DNA from: Sistotremastrum niveocremeum HHB9708
Taxonomy: Eukaryota > Basidiomycota > Agaricomycetes > Sistotremastrales > Sistotremastraceae
Direction of reading: 5' to 3'
DNA length: 64,000 nt
NCBI GenBank assembly: GCA_001630475.1
Contig: KV419440.1
Location: forward strand, 186,001-250,000
In this document: positions 1 to 10,746 of the stretch, piece after piece
How the letters are laid out: each line of letters opens with the position of its first letter
Numbering within the stretch: the stretch's first letter is position 1
Translations under genes and position numbers: made by a program
The notes under the pieces: model-generated
The model's input: the letters and a program-made list of their open reading frames with translations, nothing else
Databases searched by the model: none
Told to the model about the DNA's origin: nothing

Positions 1-36
1 GTTATGACTACATCGTGCTTACTCATTCCCATTCAG

Positions 37-2497
37 CAAAATGAAGTCGAACGACATCTGGAGGAGGTCGATCCCTCGGAAGGACAGTATCCAGATGACC
101 GAAAGATGCAGCAATACGGGAATTTGTTCTTCCTCCTCCAATCCGAACCCCGCCACATTGCCTCCCTTTGCAGACTCGTCAGTCTATCAGAGATCGACAC
201 TCTGCTACAAACAGTTATGTTTACGCTTTACGGAAACCAATACGAGAGTCGTGAAGAGCACTTGCTCCTCACCATGTTCCAAGTCAGTCATCAATCTCTC
301 CATCGATCGTATAATCGTCTGATAATTCATGCCCAGTCTGTACTATCAGCACAATTCGAGACCACAACAGAATTCGGATCCCTTTTACGCGCCAATACCC
401 CCGTCTCTCGAATGATGACCACATATACCCGTCGAGGCCCCGGCCAAAGTTATCTGAAGAGTGTTCTAGCCGATCGTATCAACAGTCTTATCGAACACAA
501 AGATCTCAATCTCGAGATCAACCCGCTCAAGGTTTCTATTAAAGAAATTCATTTCGCGTAATCGTTATTGAACCCTTTTCCTAGGTCTATGAGCAAATGA
601 TAGCACAGATCGAAGAAGATAACGGCACACTACCACCTAATCTTCCTCGTGGAATATCACCCGAACAAGCTGCTGCAAATCCGGATGTTCAAGCTATCAT
701 CGCTCCTCGGTTGACGATGCTCATGGAGATCGCCAACAGTTTCTTGATGACTATCATTGAGAGCATGGAGAGCGTGCCATATGGTATTCGGTGGATATGC
801 AAACAAATCAGAAGTTTGACTAGAGTGAGTTGCTCCCTTGTCTTGCCGTTATTAGCGCCAGAGTCTAAATGACCCTTTTAGCGAAAATACCCCGATGCTA
901 CTGACTACGCTATTTGTTCTTTGATCGGCGGGTTCTTCTTCCTTCGTTTCATCAATCCTGCCATTGTCACTCCCCAAGCGTACATGCTTGTGGAGGGTGT
1001 TCCTGCCAAACACCCTCGACGAACATTGACTTTGGTACGCTTATTGCCAATCTTCCGCGTTCGCATAGTTGATTGAGGATGTTCTTCAGATCGCAAAGAT
1101 GCTGCAGAATTTGGCCAACAAGCCTTCTTATGCGAAGGAGGCATACATGATCATTCTTAACCCGTTCGTCGAAAATAACAAAGCGCGGATCAACCTCTTC
1201 TTGAACAACCTTTGTGAGATCGGTGACTTCTATGACACTCTTGAGGTGAGCTTTTGTCGTTCTTCGGGCTTCTTCGGTGCTGATCTCTTGACAGATGGAT
1301 CAATACATGGCACTGTCGAAGAAGGATTTGATGATCAACATCACATTGAACGAGCTTTACAACACACATTCTCTGATCCTCCAACACGTTGAGACGCTAG
1401 TCAGTCCTCCGCGTCATGACTCTGAGATAGAAGCTGATAATCTTCCAGTCACCAAACGAGAAGCATCACCTCCGTGTCCTCACGGATGAACTAGGTCCCG
1501 CACCTGCCCAAGTTCCTCGGAAAGAGAATCGCGCTATTGAGCTTCCTCTTTACAGCCGATGGGAGACTCCCATTCAGGATGTGGCCACCGCCCTCATGGA
1601 CAATGTCACGCAGAATGACATCCTTTACATGGAGACTAAATCCATCTTCGTCCAGCTCATTCGTTCACTCCCCGGCGCAGCCGAGAAGCGTCCCATCGAC
1701 CTCCCAGCGATTGCCGAGAGGGCTGCCACCACGAAAGATGCGATGCTTGTCCGCAAGGGACTCAAAGTGAAAGAAATGTTGCGAGAATTGGAAGAACTGC
1801 ACATTGTCGATCGATCAGACGATTTCAAGCTCATGCAAGAAGAAGTCGCTGCAGAACTAAATCATCTCGGAAATCTTCGGGAGAAGGTTATCTTGGAAAC
1901 CCGAAGTCTTGAAGCTGTGTTCAAGAATATCTGTGATCACAACAACTACCTGAGAGGGCAACTCGAGCAGTATAAGGCGTATCTTGCAAACGTCAGATTG
2001 ACGGCTTCGAAGGAGAAGGGAAGTTCGACGGGTGTTGGTGTTGTGAGTGTTGGAGGGAAGGAGAAGAAGGCGGTGAAGAATACTGTTCTGGGCCCGTATC
2101 GCTTTACGCACGCACAGCTGGAGAAGGAAGGTATCATCGTTGAAAGCAACGTTCCCGAGAACCGGTGTGTACCTCTTTCAATTTTCATGTGTCTCGTGCT
2201 GATTTGTCGGATGTATAGACGGGCGAATATTTATTTCAACATTACGTCGCCCACTCCTGGTACATTCTTGATTGCATTGCACTACAAAGGGCGCGATAAG
2301 GCGATCTTGGAGATGGACTTGAAGATTGATGATTTGCTGGAAAAGGTTCGTCATTGTTGCATTCAAGATTAAATTCGAGTTTGACCGGCCCTTAGCAAAA
2401 AGACAACAAACACTTGCTTGACCTGGAATACGTCCAACTGAATGTACCAAAATGCCTGATCCTTCTCAACAAAGTGTTCGCTAAACGGAAGCAATAG
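37..2497 (+). CDS. Ras GTPase-activating protein, Gap1 type (5' partial)
   Basis: This protein should stimulate GTP hydrolysis by Ras and so switch Ras signalling off at membranes. The first 36 bases are the tail of an intron (acceptor attcag), so the gene starts outside the window. The exons give a RasGAP domain followed by a RasGAP C-terminal domain. The catalytic arginine-finger segment LLRANT is present (Arg codon 388-390), as is the secondary motif [10 protein letters not shown] (Arg codon 945-947). A helical stretch follows, then the C-terminal segment [20 protein letters not shown] and the final residues [10 protein letters not shown] before TAG at 2495-2497. About eight short introns interrupt it. 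An incomplete, altered copy lies directly downstream in the same orientation. CH or IQ motifs cannot be judged because the 5' part is missing; the visible part fits Gap1/Sar1-type fungal proteins. Confidence 0.9.
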
Positions 2498-3055
2498 TGA
2501 GCCTCGTCCCTCCTCTTTCACTATTGCTCGCTGACCCTATCGCAGGTTGCTTGCATGTACAAAAAGGCTTTGTCTCAATTCGGCTCTTTCGAGGATTCTT
2601 TCTATACCTAGATCGATTGATTATTATATGGTTCTACCTGTTAGCGAGTGTATTATTTTGTTTCCGATTGTACTCTCACTTGGTCCTATTTATCTCTTTC
2701 GATTCGACCTTTCCCCTCTCTCTCTCGTCTCCTCTATTTCCCGGTCTCGCGATTCATTCTTGCCACACATATGTCTACTACCTCTCTCGTCCGATCTCCA
2801 ATTCTGCTACTTAATTCAACCTGTGGAATATAGTATTTCTGGGGTTTTGTACTGTATGCTTTGTTGAGCCCAGCCCATTTCACGAACTTGAAGAGGCCGC
2901 CGTCGGGGCTGTGCCGGCGCCGCTGGAATTCTTTCATTTCTTACTCTGGACAGCGCTTCTCGCGCAGGGTTAGGGTTCCAGGGCTTGAAACAAGACAATG
3001 GGCGGCATTATGGGCCCCATCCAGGCTATAGATGCCACCTACCCGTTGAGCGGCC
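2498..3055. other. Intergenic region between the two RasGAP copies
   Basis: No gene is supported here. Just after the RasGAP stop there is an intron-like signal (gtgagc at about 2496, branch-like gctgac, acceptor cgcag ending 2545). It is followed by a 21-codon open stretch ending at TAG 2609-2611. Splicing at this donor would still produce TAG, so the intron would lie at the stop codon or in the 3' UTR. The rest is T/C-rich and presumably holds the terminator of copy 1 and the promoter of copy 2. Confidence 0.4.
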
Positions 3056-5862
3056 ATGGATCATGCCTATAAGATTAATGAAGACTCCCGAATTATTCAG
3101 TGGGTGCAGGGCGTCCAAATCGATACTGCGACTACCGACGTGGATGCTGAGGTTGACAAGGATCTGATCATTGGTATGCAAAGATTATCTGGAGTCTGTA
3201 TCGCTGCAGTCTGACCGTATTCTTATTATAAGCCTACAAGAGAATAAGTCATTTGAAGACTCGCATTCGTTCTCAGGCGCATACCAAGTCTGTCGTCGAA
3301 CGCGAGCTCCAGCACCTTGATTCGAGGGTGGCTCTTCTGGTCCAGAACAAGAAGGCTTTGAAAGACGATGTAGTATGTTGGTCAAGATTCCTATAGGAGG
3401 GCTGCACTCACTTTGCTCCAGCATGAACTCTCTGCGAAGACGAAGGATCAGTATGGCACTCTGTTCTTTGCAATCTACACAGAACCACGATACTTAGTAT
3501 CACTCCTGCCCTCAATACCTCTCTCCGAGAGCCATGACTTTGTTCACCTTGCCTCAAATGTCCTCTATCCCAACCATGACGATTCGCGCGAAGACCATGT
3601 TCTTCTACTGCTCATTCAGGTATGCACACCACTTGCTTGCCATCAATCTCTTGCCTTAACAGTTCTCGGCAGTCTGCAATGTCACTTCATTTCGCCGAAA
3701 CAGAATCACAGGCTCTCCTGCTTGGTGCTTCGCTTCTGTCGCGTTTAGTGAACGCGTATACTCGACGTCGCCCGAGTCATGACTATCTGCATGGGGTTCT
3801 TGGGCCACGAATACAGAGCTTATTGGGATACAAAGACCTTGATCTGGAGATCAATCCTGTTAAGGTAGGACCCGGTCGATTCAATCAGCTGGGGTACTGA
3901 CTTCAAGTCTGCCAGATCTGCGAACGAATGAATGTACGCGTGACGAACGACCATTCAGACGCTTCTCTTGGTACCCCTCGTTCAATCACTCCCAATTTAG
4001 AGGAGGTCGACAACCAGTCAGCAATACAGTCCATCATCGCCGGTCGATTGAACACCCTGAAAGAACTTGCCAAGCTCTTCCTAAAGGCTATCATAGCAAA
4101 TCCTGGAAGTGTGCCTTTTGGCGTCCGATGGATTTGCAAGCAACTCAGAAGTCTAGGCGAGGTGAGATCGAACTTCATATCCTCGCGAGTAGAAACATCA
4201 ACCGTCTTTTAGCGTAAACTTGGGAAATATTCTGACGACGCCATTTATCCATTACTCGGCCGCTTCTTCATTGCGCAGCTCATCAACCCCGCTTTGGTTA
4301 CACCTCACGCGTACTCTGTCATTGAAAGCCCTCCAGCACCTCGGGTACAGAACACACTCATTTTGGTAATTCCACCCCCACCTCACAGTTCTATTCAAAG
4401 CTGACAGTCTTATAGATTGCGAAGATGTTTCAGTGCCTTGCTGGCAATCGATTGCATTCTCCGGAACTGTTGGCTGCAAGGGCTGATCAATTCTTCGAGG
4501 AAATCAGGCCCATCTTTGTCGCGTTCTTAGATGAATTGTGTCGCGTGGACGACTTTTATGATATATACGAGGTATTTCTCCGTTCGGTCCTCCGACACCA
4601 GAGCACAACTGAGTCGTCGTTAGATAGAACGACACGAAGTGTTGTCGAGGGAATCTCTGAGGCTGAAGGTCGCCTCGAAGGACTTGCATATCGTTTTCAA
4701 TATATTCTCCCAGCATCATGACACAATCGTAAGTGAGATGGCAAACTCCTCATCTTCCAATGGTCTACATCTCGCTTCCAGAAGGACGTGTTCGACACTC
4801 CATTTAAAACACTCATACGGGATCTACTCGTAGACAGCCTTCCAAGTCAAGATGGACCAGCCGATACTCAAACCATCGATCTCGATTTATACGGCATGCG
4901 ATCAGAAGATGCGCCACGTTCACACTCAACGCTTCAGAATCAAGCACTCTTGTTCTCGGTCGATGAATATGCCTCGACCGGCGCCATCTATACCCGCACT
5001 AAGCTGCTCTTAATTCAGTTATTGCTTTTCTTCCCCCGTATCAACGCCGACGCCATCGCCGATTGTAAAGCAGTCGCTTCAAGAGCCGTAGAGACCGACG
5101 TCCCTACACTCGTTCGTCTAGGAATGCTCGCAAAAGTGACCATGGAAGATCTAGAATCCCGTGGTATCACTGAAGCATTCGACGACTATGAGATAATGCA
5201 GGACGAGATCATCGCAGAGCGTCGCCGTCTAGGCGACCCTCTACATCTTCTCGATTCACAAGCTCGTGCTCTCGAAGCTGTCTACATTGCATGCGTCAAT
5301 TCGACGGCTCGGCTTAAGACCCAGGTGGAGCAGTACAAGACGTATGTGAAGAACGCTCGTTTGAGCAGTTACAAGCCCAAGGGCAGCCGTTCTGCTATCG
5401 GTGTGTTAAGTCCGGGCAAGATTAAGGCTAGATTGCAAGAGAAAAGGCAGCCGTCTTTTGCACCATCAGTCTTCACCCTTGTGCAAGCGGAGAAGGATGG
5501 TCTAGTCGTGAGCAGTCGAGTACCAGAACAGCGGTATGTCTTGATCAATCATTCGAGATCGTGCTAATGCCATTTCTGTGCAGGCGACTCAACATGACCT
5601 TTACTTTGAGTTGCAACGAGCCAGGAATCTTCACTCTCGCGTTGTACTATAAAGGCCGTGAGAAAGTCCTCATGGAAAAGAGTTGGACCATCGATGATTT
5701 ACTAGCAAAGGTCAGTCTTCAGTCTATGCTTCGCCAGGTTTCTAGGCGCCGGCTGAGCGGCCTTCATAGCAACGGGACAAAAACGCATTCATTGATTGTG
5801 AATACGTTCACCTGGATATTTCAAAGTTTCTGACACTTCTCACCGACACGTTCGCCGAATGA
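3056..5862 (+). CDS. Tandem RasGAP paralog with lost arginine finger
   Basis: This is a second RasGAP-plus-RasGAP_C protein that copies the exon plan of its neighbour. It starts with a helical segment (MDHAYKINEDSRIIQWVQ, then RISHLKTRIRSQ) and continues through the GAP domain to a stop at 5860-5862 (KFLTLLTDTFAE). Aligned with the upstream copy, the arginine-finger segment LLRANT has become LLLGAS (Arg to Leu, codon 3721-3723). The secondary FLRFINPA has become FIAQLINPA (Arg to Gln, codon 4276-4278). All introns examined have usable splice sites and the frame stays open, so it reads as a maintained pseudo-GAP rather than a dead gene. It may bind Ras without speeding hydrolysis. Start choice is uncertain, as other ATGs lie just upstream. 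Confidence 0.85.
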
Positions 5863-6402
5863 ACGTTAATGGATACGACTCTTATACACGACAGGATCTA
5901 CGAGCTCAGCATTTACTTATGTTTTATTAGCTTTGATAATTAGCTTTTATAATCTACAGCGTATATCTACTTTTCACATAATTCCACTACTTACTATAGG
6001 CCCTCGGCCTGCTAATACACTGCGTTTCATACATCTGCCTGGGACATGTGAACTTGTACGAGTCAGTACCACAGTACTGTCGCCCGTGCACGCTCGTCTT
6101 GGCAAACTCGCAGAAAGGAATCGACTGCAAGCGATGCAATTGGTGCGACAAGAATCCTTTGCCTCGCGGAGAACAACGGAGGCTGTCGCTAAGTTTAGGA
6201 GAGTGGATGTGACTCCCGAACGTCGAGTGTCGGGGCAAACAAAATCTTTTCCAGCGACGCGACGGCCAGCAATTCAAAAGATGGAGGATCCGGATTATCG
6301 AGAGCGCAAGGGTTGCGGTCGACGACGACCGGGATCATGGTCCGTCAAAGGAGGGTGCAAGGTGAGATGAGTCTCCTGATTGACCCAAGAGGTGGAGGAG
6401 CC
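5863..6402. other. Intergenic region, no gene seen
   Basis: This lies between two convergent genes (RasGAP copy 2 on plus, an unknown gene on minus). The open frames here are short, lack splice context and show no recognisable domain. It probably contains both 3' UTRs; the first part is A/T-rich. Confidence 0.5.
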
Positions 6403-7197
6403 TCAGTTATTCGAGTTCAAAGCCAACAACCCGGCAACGATAGCAGCATTATCGTGTATTCTCTGCTTCCGTTCGTAGTCTGCCTGTGCCCCCTTGGTCG
6501 CCTCCTCGACGGATGGAGTCATTATCGCGTCTGCCGAAGTTACGATAGGCAATGCTCCAACGCCTGATTGTCTGAGGAAATCGGAAAGGGTGTGCAGTGC
6601 TACTTGCAGCTCTGCGTAGTCCACTGTACGTACAGCATGACTGTGGCATCAGTTGAGGAATATGAAAGATCTCGTGGAAGAGCTCACGTGCAGTCTGTGA
6701 AGGTCGTATGCCAGGTTCATAGGCCCGCTCGCTGCATACCAATAAGATTCAGGATATCGCGTCAGAACACTGCGGCTGACGTACATTCCAGAGATCACAT
6801 TCCTCGTCAGCATCTCGACCCTCGCAACCTGCTCTTTCGCCAATTCTATGCTTTGTCGAAATATTTCCGGCGAATTCAAATCAAGAGGTGGTAATGGGCC
6901 CTGCGGCATAGGACCAGAGACCGGTAATCCATCCACCCCTCCTAACACAGGCAGACCGTTCACGTTCAAAACTGGCAAAGCGCCTGCTCCAGGTACACCA
7001 GCTCCGTCACCAACTATTCCAACGGGAAAATCAGGAATATTTGGGAGGCTTGTCCCTGTAGGGATTGCGCTGCCTGACATCGCATTAAATGCCAGTTGGT
7101 TCAGGTGGGTTTGTGAACTGAGCTGGTTGAGAAATTGAGCGGGAAGGGGCGGGTAGAAGGGCTGAGAGCCGCTGGGAACATGAGGCAAGTTGTACAT
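6403..7197 (-). CDS. Hypothetical protein, Pro/Gly-rich N-terminus and helical C-terminus
   Basis: I do not recognise the family. Two exons are joined by a 64-nt intron (6624-6687, donor gtgagc, acceptor acag). The chosen start at 7197 gives MYNLPHVPSGSQPFYPPLPA; the frame is open further upstream to 7338 but that stretch looks non-coding. A low-complexity Pro/Gly/Val/Leu segment in the middle (around GDGAGVPGAGALPVLNVNG) is followed by a predicted helical part with ELAKEQVARVEMLTRNVISG and, after the intron, VDYAELQVALHTLSDFLRQS. The stop is at 6403-6405. There is no signal peptide or membrane segment. The second half looks like a short coiled-coil or helical-bundle adaptor, but that is only inference. 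Confidence 0.65.
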
Positions 7198-7588
7198 CCT
7201 GCTTTTGGTTTTGGATCCAGGGGAAGGTTTACCCAACGGCACGGAAAAGGTACCGAATTCCTGAAGAAAATAGCAGAAGTGCCGGAGGACTTCCGATGGC
7301 CGAAAGAATGCCGAGAATATCCTTACTTTGGTGGTCAATGTCGCGTTTGTTGACTTGCTGAAAACTTCCTAAACAAAAAAGTAATTACGGACCTCACACG
7401 GTGGTGCACAACTGATGAGAATAGAACTACCTAAAAGCATACATATATACAGAATATTACCAAATTAATACGGATATCGTCGTCAGAGAACCAAAACGAA
7501 GGAGGAACTACGAGGAAGAGAAACTATTAGTAAACAAACAAATCAGAAATATCGAGCTGAATTCATCTAGACAGCCAAAAAATCAGGT
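7198..7588. other. Intergenic region, A/T-rich
   Basis: This holds the likely promoter of the minus-strand gene to its left and the 3' UTR of the minus-strand receptor gene to its right. No gene, RNA or repeat was seen. Confidence 0.5.
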
Positions 7589-9668
7589 CTAAACAGCACG
7601 CGCCCCGCCGCTATTAGAATAATCCAAAGAAGACCTCGAGCGGAAAACCATAACTTCGTCCCCATCCCCATCCCTCTCATCTTTCAGATCATACCCTTCA
7701 TCCATACCCGCCTTCCCATACTTCTCCCGCTCTCGTATAGACTCCTGATCGGCGCGGTCATGCTCGATGCGAACGAGATGTGACCGAGAATGATGTGTCC
7801 CAATGGTGGACGACATATTCCCCGTCGTCATACTCTCCCCATCCCCATCCATATCTCTTATACTACCCTTCTCCCTCCTCCCCACATGCATCTCAATCCC
7901 ATCCACATCCGTCATCGAAGTCGTCGGACTCGATCTAGACCTCGAATGAGTTGACTGAGTTTCAACAACGACCTCAGGTATATTCTCCAGTCCATAATCT
8001 CGATCTTGTTCTCCTTCTCCATCGAAGTCACTCCCCATCGTCATGGTCATATTCATATCCATCCCTGATCCCATGGTGCCGTTAGCATTTCTCAATGCGG
8101 TCCCTGTTCCTCTTCTCCATACAATCTCGCTTTCGACAGTAGTGATCTGTCTTCGCTTATTGTCGCCTGTGGTCGATCGTCCGATGCCGAACGGTCGGCC
8201 GGGTATAAGTGCGGGACGAGTGATGGAGAAGAGGAGGACGTTGAACATCCCTGAGGAAGAGAAGAGGATAGAGGCGAAGGTTGTAAAGGCGAACGGAGGG
8301 GGATTGTTCGGACGAGCGAATTGGATAAACCGGGCGATCGAGATCGGTGTTATCTGAGAGCATGAGAGTCAATTTGCTTCCGCTGCAAGAATAACATCCG
8401 CTTACGGTGATGATGTATATTACTGGGTATCTGTCAAAATTGAGCGTCAGAAACCAATTAGCTGGAGAAGACGAATGTCTTACAAAGACATCTGAAAAGC
8501 CATAGTTTGGATACTTCGCTCATGGGGATCTTTCTCTCTATACACGACGGAATCTAATGCCAGCGCTTTCTTCTGACGACGGGATTTGAGAAGCGTGATT
8601 GTGACGGGGATGTAAAGGAGAATGTTGACGAGAGCCGTCATCCACATCCAGGCGTATTCGAGAGCTTCATAACAACGATTAAATTCCAATATATTGGAGA
8701 GAAGTGTGCGACGTACCAATCCCATCTTTCCAGTAGGTCGGCGAACGTATCCAACACCCTGAACGTATCAATTGTGAGTATTTTCGGGAATGGCGCGAAT
8801 GGAGAAGATCGTACAATATTTGGTGTTGCCATAGTAAGGGTCCACTCTATTTCGATGAACACCGAGGCTGATACTCGTCACGAGGATGACAAACAACCAT
8901 ATAAGGGATACAATAACAAGGGCCACCTTGGGAGAGGGAGCAGTCGTCCAGTGCAGAACGATGTGACCCCATGTACTAACAGCGATAGCCTAATCAACAA
9001 ATAAATTGATATCGGGTTCAAGTGGCAGAAAAATTGTGAACATACGAGAATTCTGAAGGATAATCAGGCGATGGGCGTCTATTAAAAACAGAGAAAAGGA
9101 CGTACGCAAGTGCCACCCCTACATCGCCTATTTGCTCGATCATACCCTGAGCAGTGCAAAAGGGACCTTCAACAACGCCCTACAGTCCATCATGATCAGC
9201 ATCATCAACCTTGATAGACCGTGATAAACGGGCGATGACTCACGGCATCGTGAATCCAGGCGGTGTCCATGATTGCTCCTGTCACACGATCATTGATATC
9301 AGGAAAATCTATCACGAAGATGAGTCTAGATGGGAAGACTGACCGACGGCTTGGATGAAATCTGAGCAGAGGAGGGAGATGAAGTAGATGTGGATGTGGG
9401 AGGGCCAATGCCATGTTCTTCGTCGTCGATAGGATTTTATCGCTTGCCACTGCCACCATTTTCTTCAACACGAGGCCTATTGGGCCAGATAAGGACGTAC
9501 GAGGATGTAGGATAATAAGCCGGACACGAGGACAGCAGAGATGCTTGCGATTTGCACAACGAAAACCAGACCAAGTCGAACGCCAAAAGAGAAAGTACCA
9601 CTAGAGTTTGCTACGTTTCCATGGCTGGGATCGATATCCTTATCGTCGACAGGACCTGTAGAGTTCAT
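7589..9668 (-). CDS. Seven-transmembrane GPCR, Git3/nutrient-receptor-like
   Basis: This is a plasma-membrane receptor of the fungal Git3-like class, expected to couple to a heterotrimeric G protein in nutrient or cAMP signalling. Starting at 9668, exons encode a short glycosylatable N-terminus (NSSGTFSFG), then TM1. A WHWPSHIHIYFISLL loop/TM2, DFIQAVGAIMDTAWI, GPFCTAQGMIEQIGDVGVAL (TM3) and TWGHIVLHWTTAPSP follow. Next come VALVIVSLIWLFVILVTS (TM4), YGNTKYWCWI, ALEYAWMWMTALVNILLYIP (TM5), YPVIYIITITPISIARFI (TM6) and FASILFSSSGMFNVLLFSI (TM7). The ~200-residue cytosolic tail is Met/Asp/Arg-rich (GMDMNMTMTMGSDFDGEGE) and ends GGARAV. About nine short introns are needed. The junction after exon 1 (near 9500) is unresolved by eye. 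The ligand cannot be deduced. Confidence 0.8.
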
Positions 9669-10746
9669 GGTTGCTCTCTAAACTGGCAAAGTTCAGAGCT
9701 GGAGGAGAGTCATGGATGAGGGAAAGAGAGTGATGCAGGTGCTGCTTCGGGAAAGTTGGGTGATGGGGTGACGATACGAGTGCTGTGCGCAGGTGGATAA
9801 GAGTCTTGCGTGTCCTATCATTAAAGCATTTTTTTGGTTGGCCGGATCGGAATCGGAAGTAAAATTAGATTGTGCCTGGCAGTTGCGAAGCGAGCTTTGC
9901 CGAGCCTTCTTTACTCTTGCCGAGTGCTTGCCGAGCTTATTTGAGTGTAGTCGACTCAGTGGATGCGGTCTCGCACGACCAAAGCGATTCCAGAGCGTTT
10001 GCTATCTCCACTATCTCTGCAGCCGAATTGTCAAAACCGGTATAGCACTTTGTTTTCCTGATAACAGTCATAACATCCGAAAACATGGACTCATCTCCAA
10101 GATGCAGTCTCTTCATCCAGCTTCTACGTCCAAATTGCGCCGCAGCTGCCTCCAGATGCCATTCATCTTAGTGGGGCCATTATTGTGGCATCTCTAAAAT
10201 GAATTGCTGTCCGAATCCTCCGCGCCAATTATATTCTCTTTGACTCCGAGTTGGCTCACTTCCTTATCGCCGCTATCTTCTATTGCCCCGGGCCCTAGCA
10301 TCGTTTTGGAGAACAACGCGCTACAGACGCATAAAGTCCAGCTCCTCATCATCTCAGGCGGTCGACTGCTCGACTTTGTCTAGACAACACGACCAGACCC
10401 TCAAACGCGAAAATCGCCTGTTCTTTCCTTTTCGGGCTCTCCGGCACGTGACGTCATCGCCAAAGGGTCCGGTCGTCCAACTCGAGCTGCGCTCAACGCC
10501 TCACACGATGACAACCGACGTGTACTTCCACGTTTCCAAATGTCTGTAGTCTAGTAACAAAAGTGTACAAATGTCACAACATAGTTGCCATGCCTTGAAT
10601 GTCTTATTGTAATCAAAGGCAGATAGACGCCCAAGAGAAAGGGGCTTGACTCTTCCGTGTTTGTTCCTATCAACAACCCATCCATTCCTTTATCCTTCCC
10701 CAACCATCGATCAACTGTAACTTTTACTACGACAACGACGAACACC
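9669..10746. other. Divergent promoter region
   Basis: This is a ~1.1-kb spacer between two divergently transcribed genes, so it should hold both promoters. Open frames inside (for example 9793-10197) have no coding features. A CACGTG/TGACGTCA composite site is annotated separately. The last ~60 bases before the plus-strand ATG are pyrimidine- and A/C-rich, as is common in fungal 5' leaders. Confidence 0.5.
10445..10456. promoter_or_regulatory. Overlapping E-box and CRE palindromes
   Basis: CACGTG (10445-10450) overlaps a full TGACGTCA palindrome (10449-10456). bHLH factors bind the first word and bZIP/ATF-CREB factors the second. It lies about 290 bp upstream of the ATG at 10747 and about 780 bp from the receptor start, so either gene could be controlled. 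Chance occurrence cannot be excluded. Confidence 0.4.

Noticed and set aside
9793-10197. 134-codon plus-strand open frame
   Set aside because: No domain and no splice or homolog support; it lies in a divergent promoter region and has non-coding composition.
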